Shown piece by piece: positions 63,813 through 64,000 of a stretch of DNA of 64,000 bases. The translations under genes were made by a program, and so were the position numbers. The first letter of the stretch is position 1, and the number at the start of each line of letters is the position of its first letter. The stretch covers positions 206,091,546 through 206,155,545 of the forward strand of contig NC_081409.1 of assembly GCF_030272615.1 (NCBI RefSeq), read 5' to 3'. The notes under the pieces were generated by a model. It was not told the origin of the DNA and ran no database searches. It saw only the letters and a program-made list of their open reading frames with translations. The stretch comes from Cryptomeria japonica. Its lineage: Eukaryota; Streptophyta; Pinopsida; Cupressales; Cupressaceae.

Positions 63813-64000
63813 CTGAATTCAAGTTTCGCTAAGTTCAACAAAATTTTGCAATACAAGTCATGGTTCTCCTGCATCACTTAGGGTCCAGGTTTCGATGTTG
63901 TAAACTCTTTTGCAATTCCTTGCATCAATTTCATTGCCGAAGATGGTAATAAACAAAAAAGGTCAAATAAAATTATAATGCTTAAACTTGGCATTTGACA

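Overview
This window looks like a nuclear segment from a large-genome land plant, probably a gymnosperm. That is an inference from very low gene density, AT-rich intergenic DNA, nested transposons, plant-type introns and plant protein families. I see no bacterial, organellar or viral replicon features, no CRISPR array and no tRNA or rRNA gene. A 500-base run of N (18145-18644) is an assembly gap inside CT-rich low-complexity DNA.

Layout. A 5.5-6.1 kb segment occurs twice in direct orientation near the two ends of the window (321-6390 and 58329-63812). Each copy carries one intact four-exon, minus-strand pectate-lyase-like gene. The two 514-residue products differ at 11 positions, and both lack two of the acidic residues that normally bind calcium in this family. 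After the duplication, copy 1 gained a 767-bp solo LTR and a 179-bp tandem duplication, while copy 2 gained a longer CT repeat.

Between the copies lie layers of mobile DNA. From left to right: a roughly 1-kb terminal-inverted-repeat element (8071-9061); a decayed Ty1/copia element with two LTRs, primer-binding site and gag relic (about 12575-15651); a 13.3-kb terminal-inverted-repeat transposon (16147-29412); a decayed minus-strand reading frame whose stops all fit C-to-T changes (30810-31532); a decayed L1-type LINE (about 32640-38050); a repeat mosaic containing an inverted pair of LINE fragments (39180-41830); and a 13.9-kb hAT transposon (41841-55763) with a perfect 8-bp target-site duplication.

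The two giant DNA transposons are the most interesting content. Each has a plus-strand transposase relic in its left half and a convergent, multi-part accessory gene on the minus strand. Each also has tandem-repeat arrays and dense short motifs just inside both ends. In the 13.3-kb element the accessory gene reads openly through most of about ten exons, although its transposase is broken. In the hAT element the accessory region encodes a G-patch-like motif, repeats and coiled coils, and two further reading frames face each other near the right end. The only apparently functional host genes are the two pectate-lyase-like genes.
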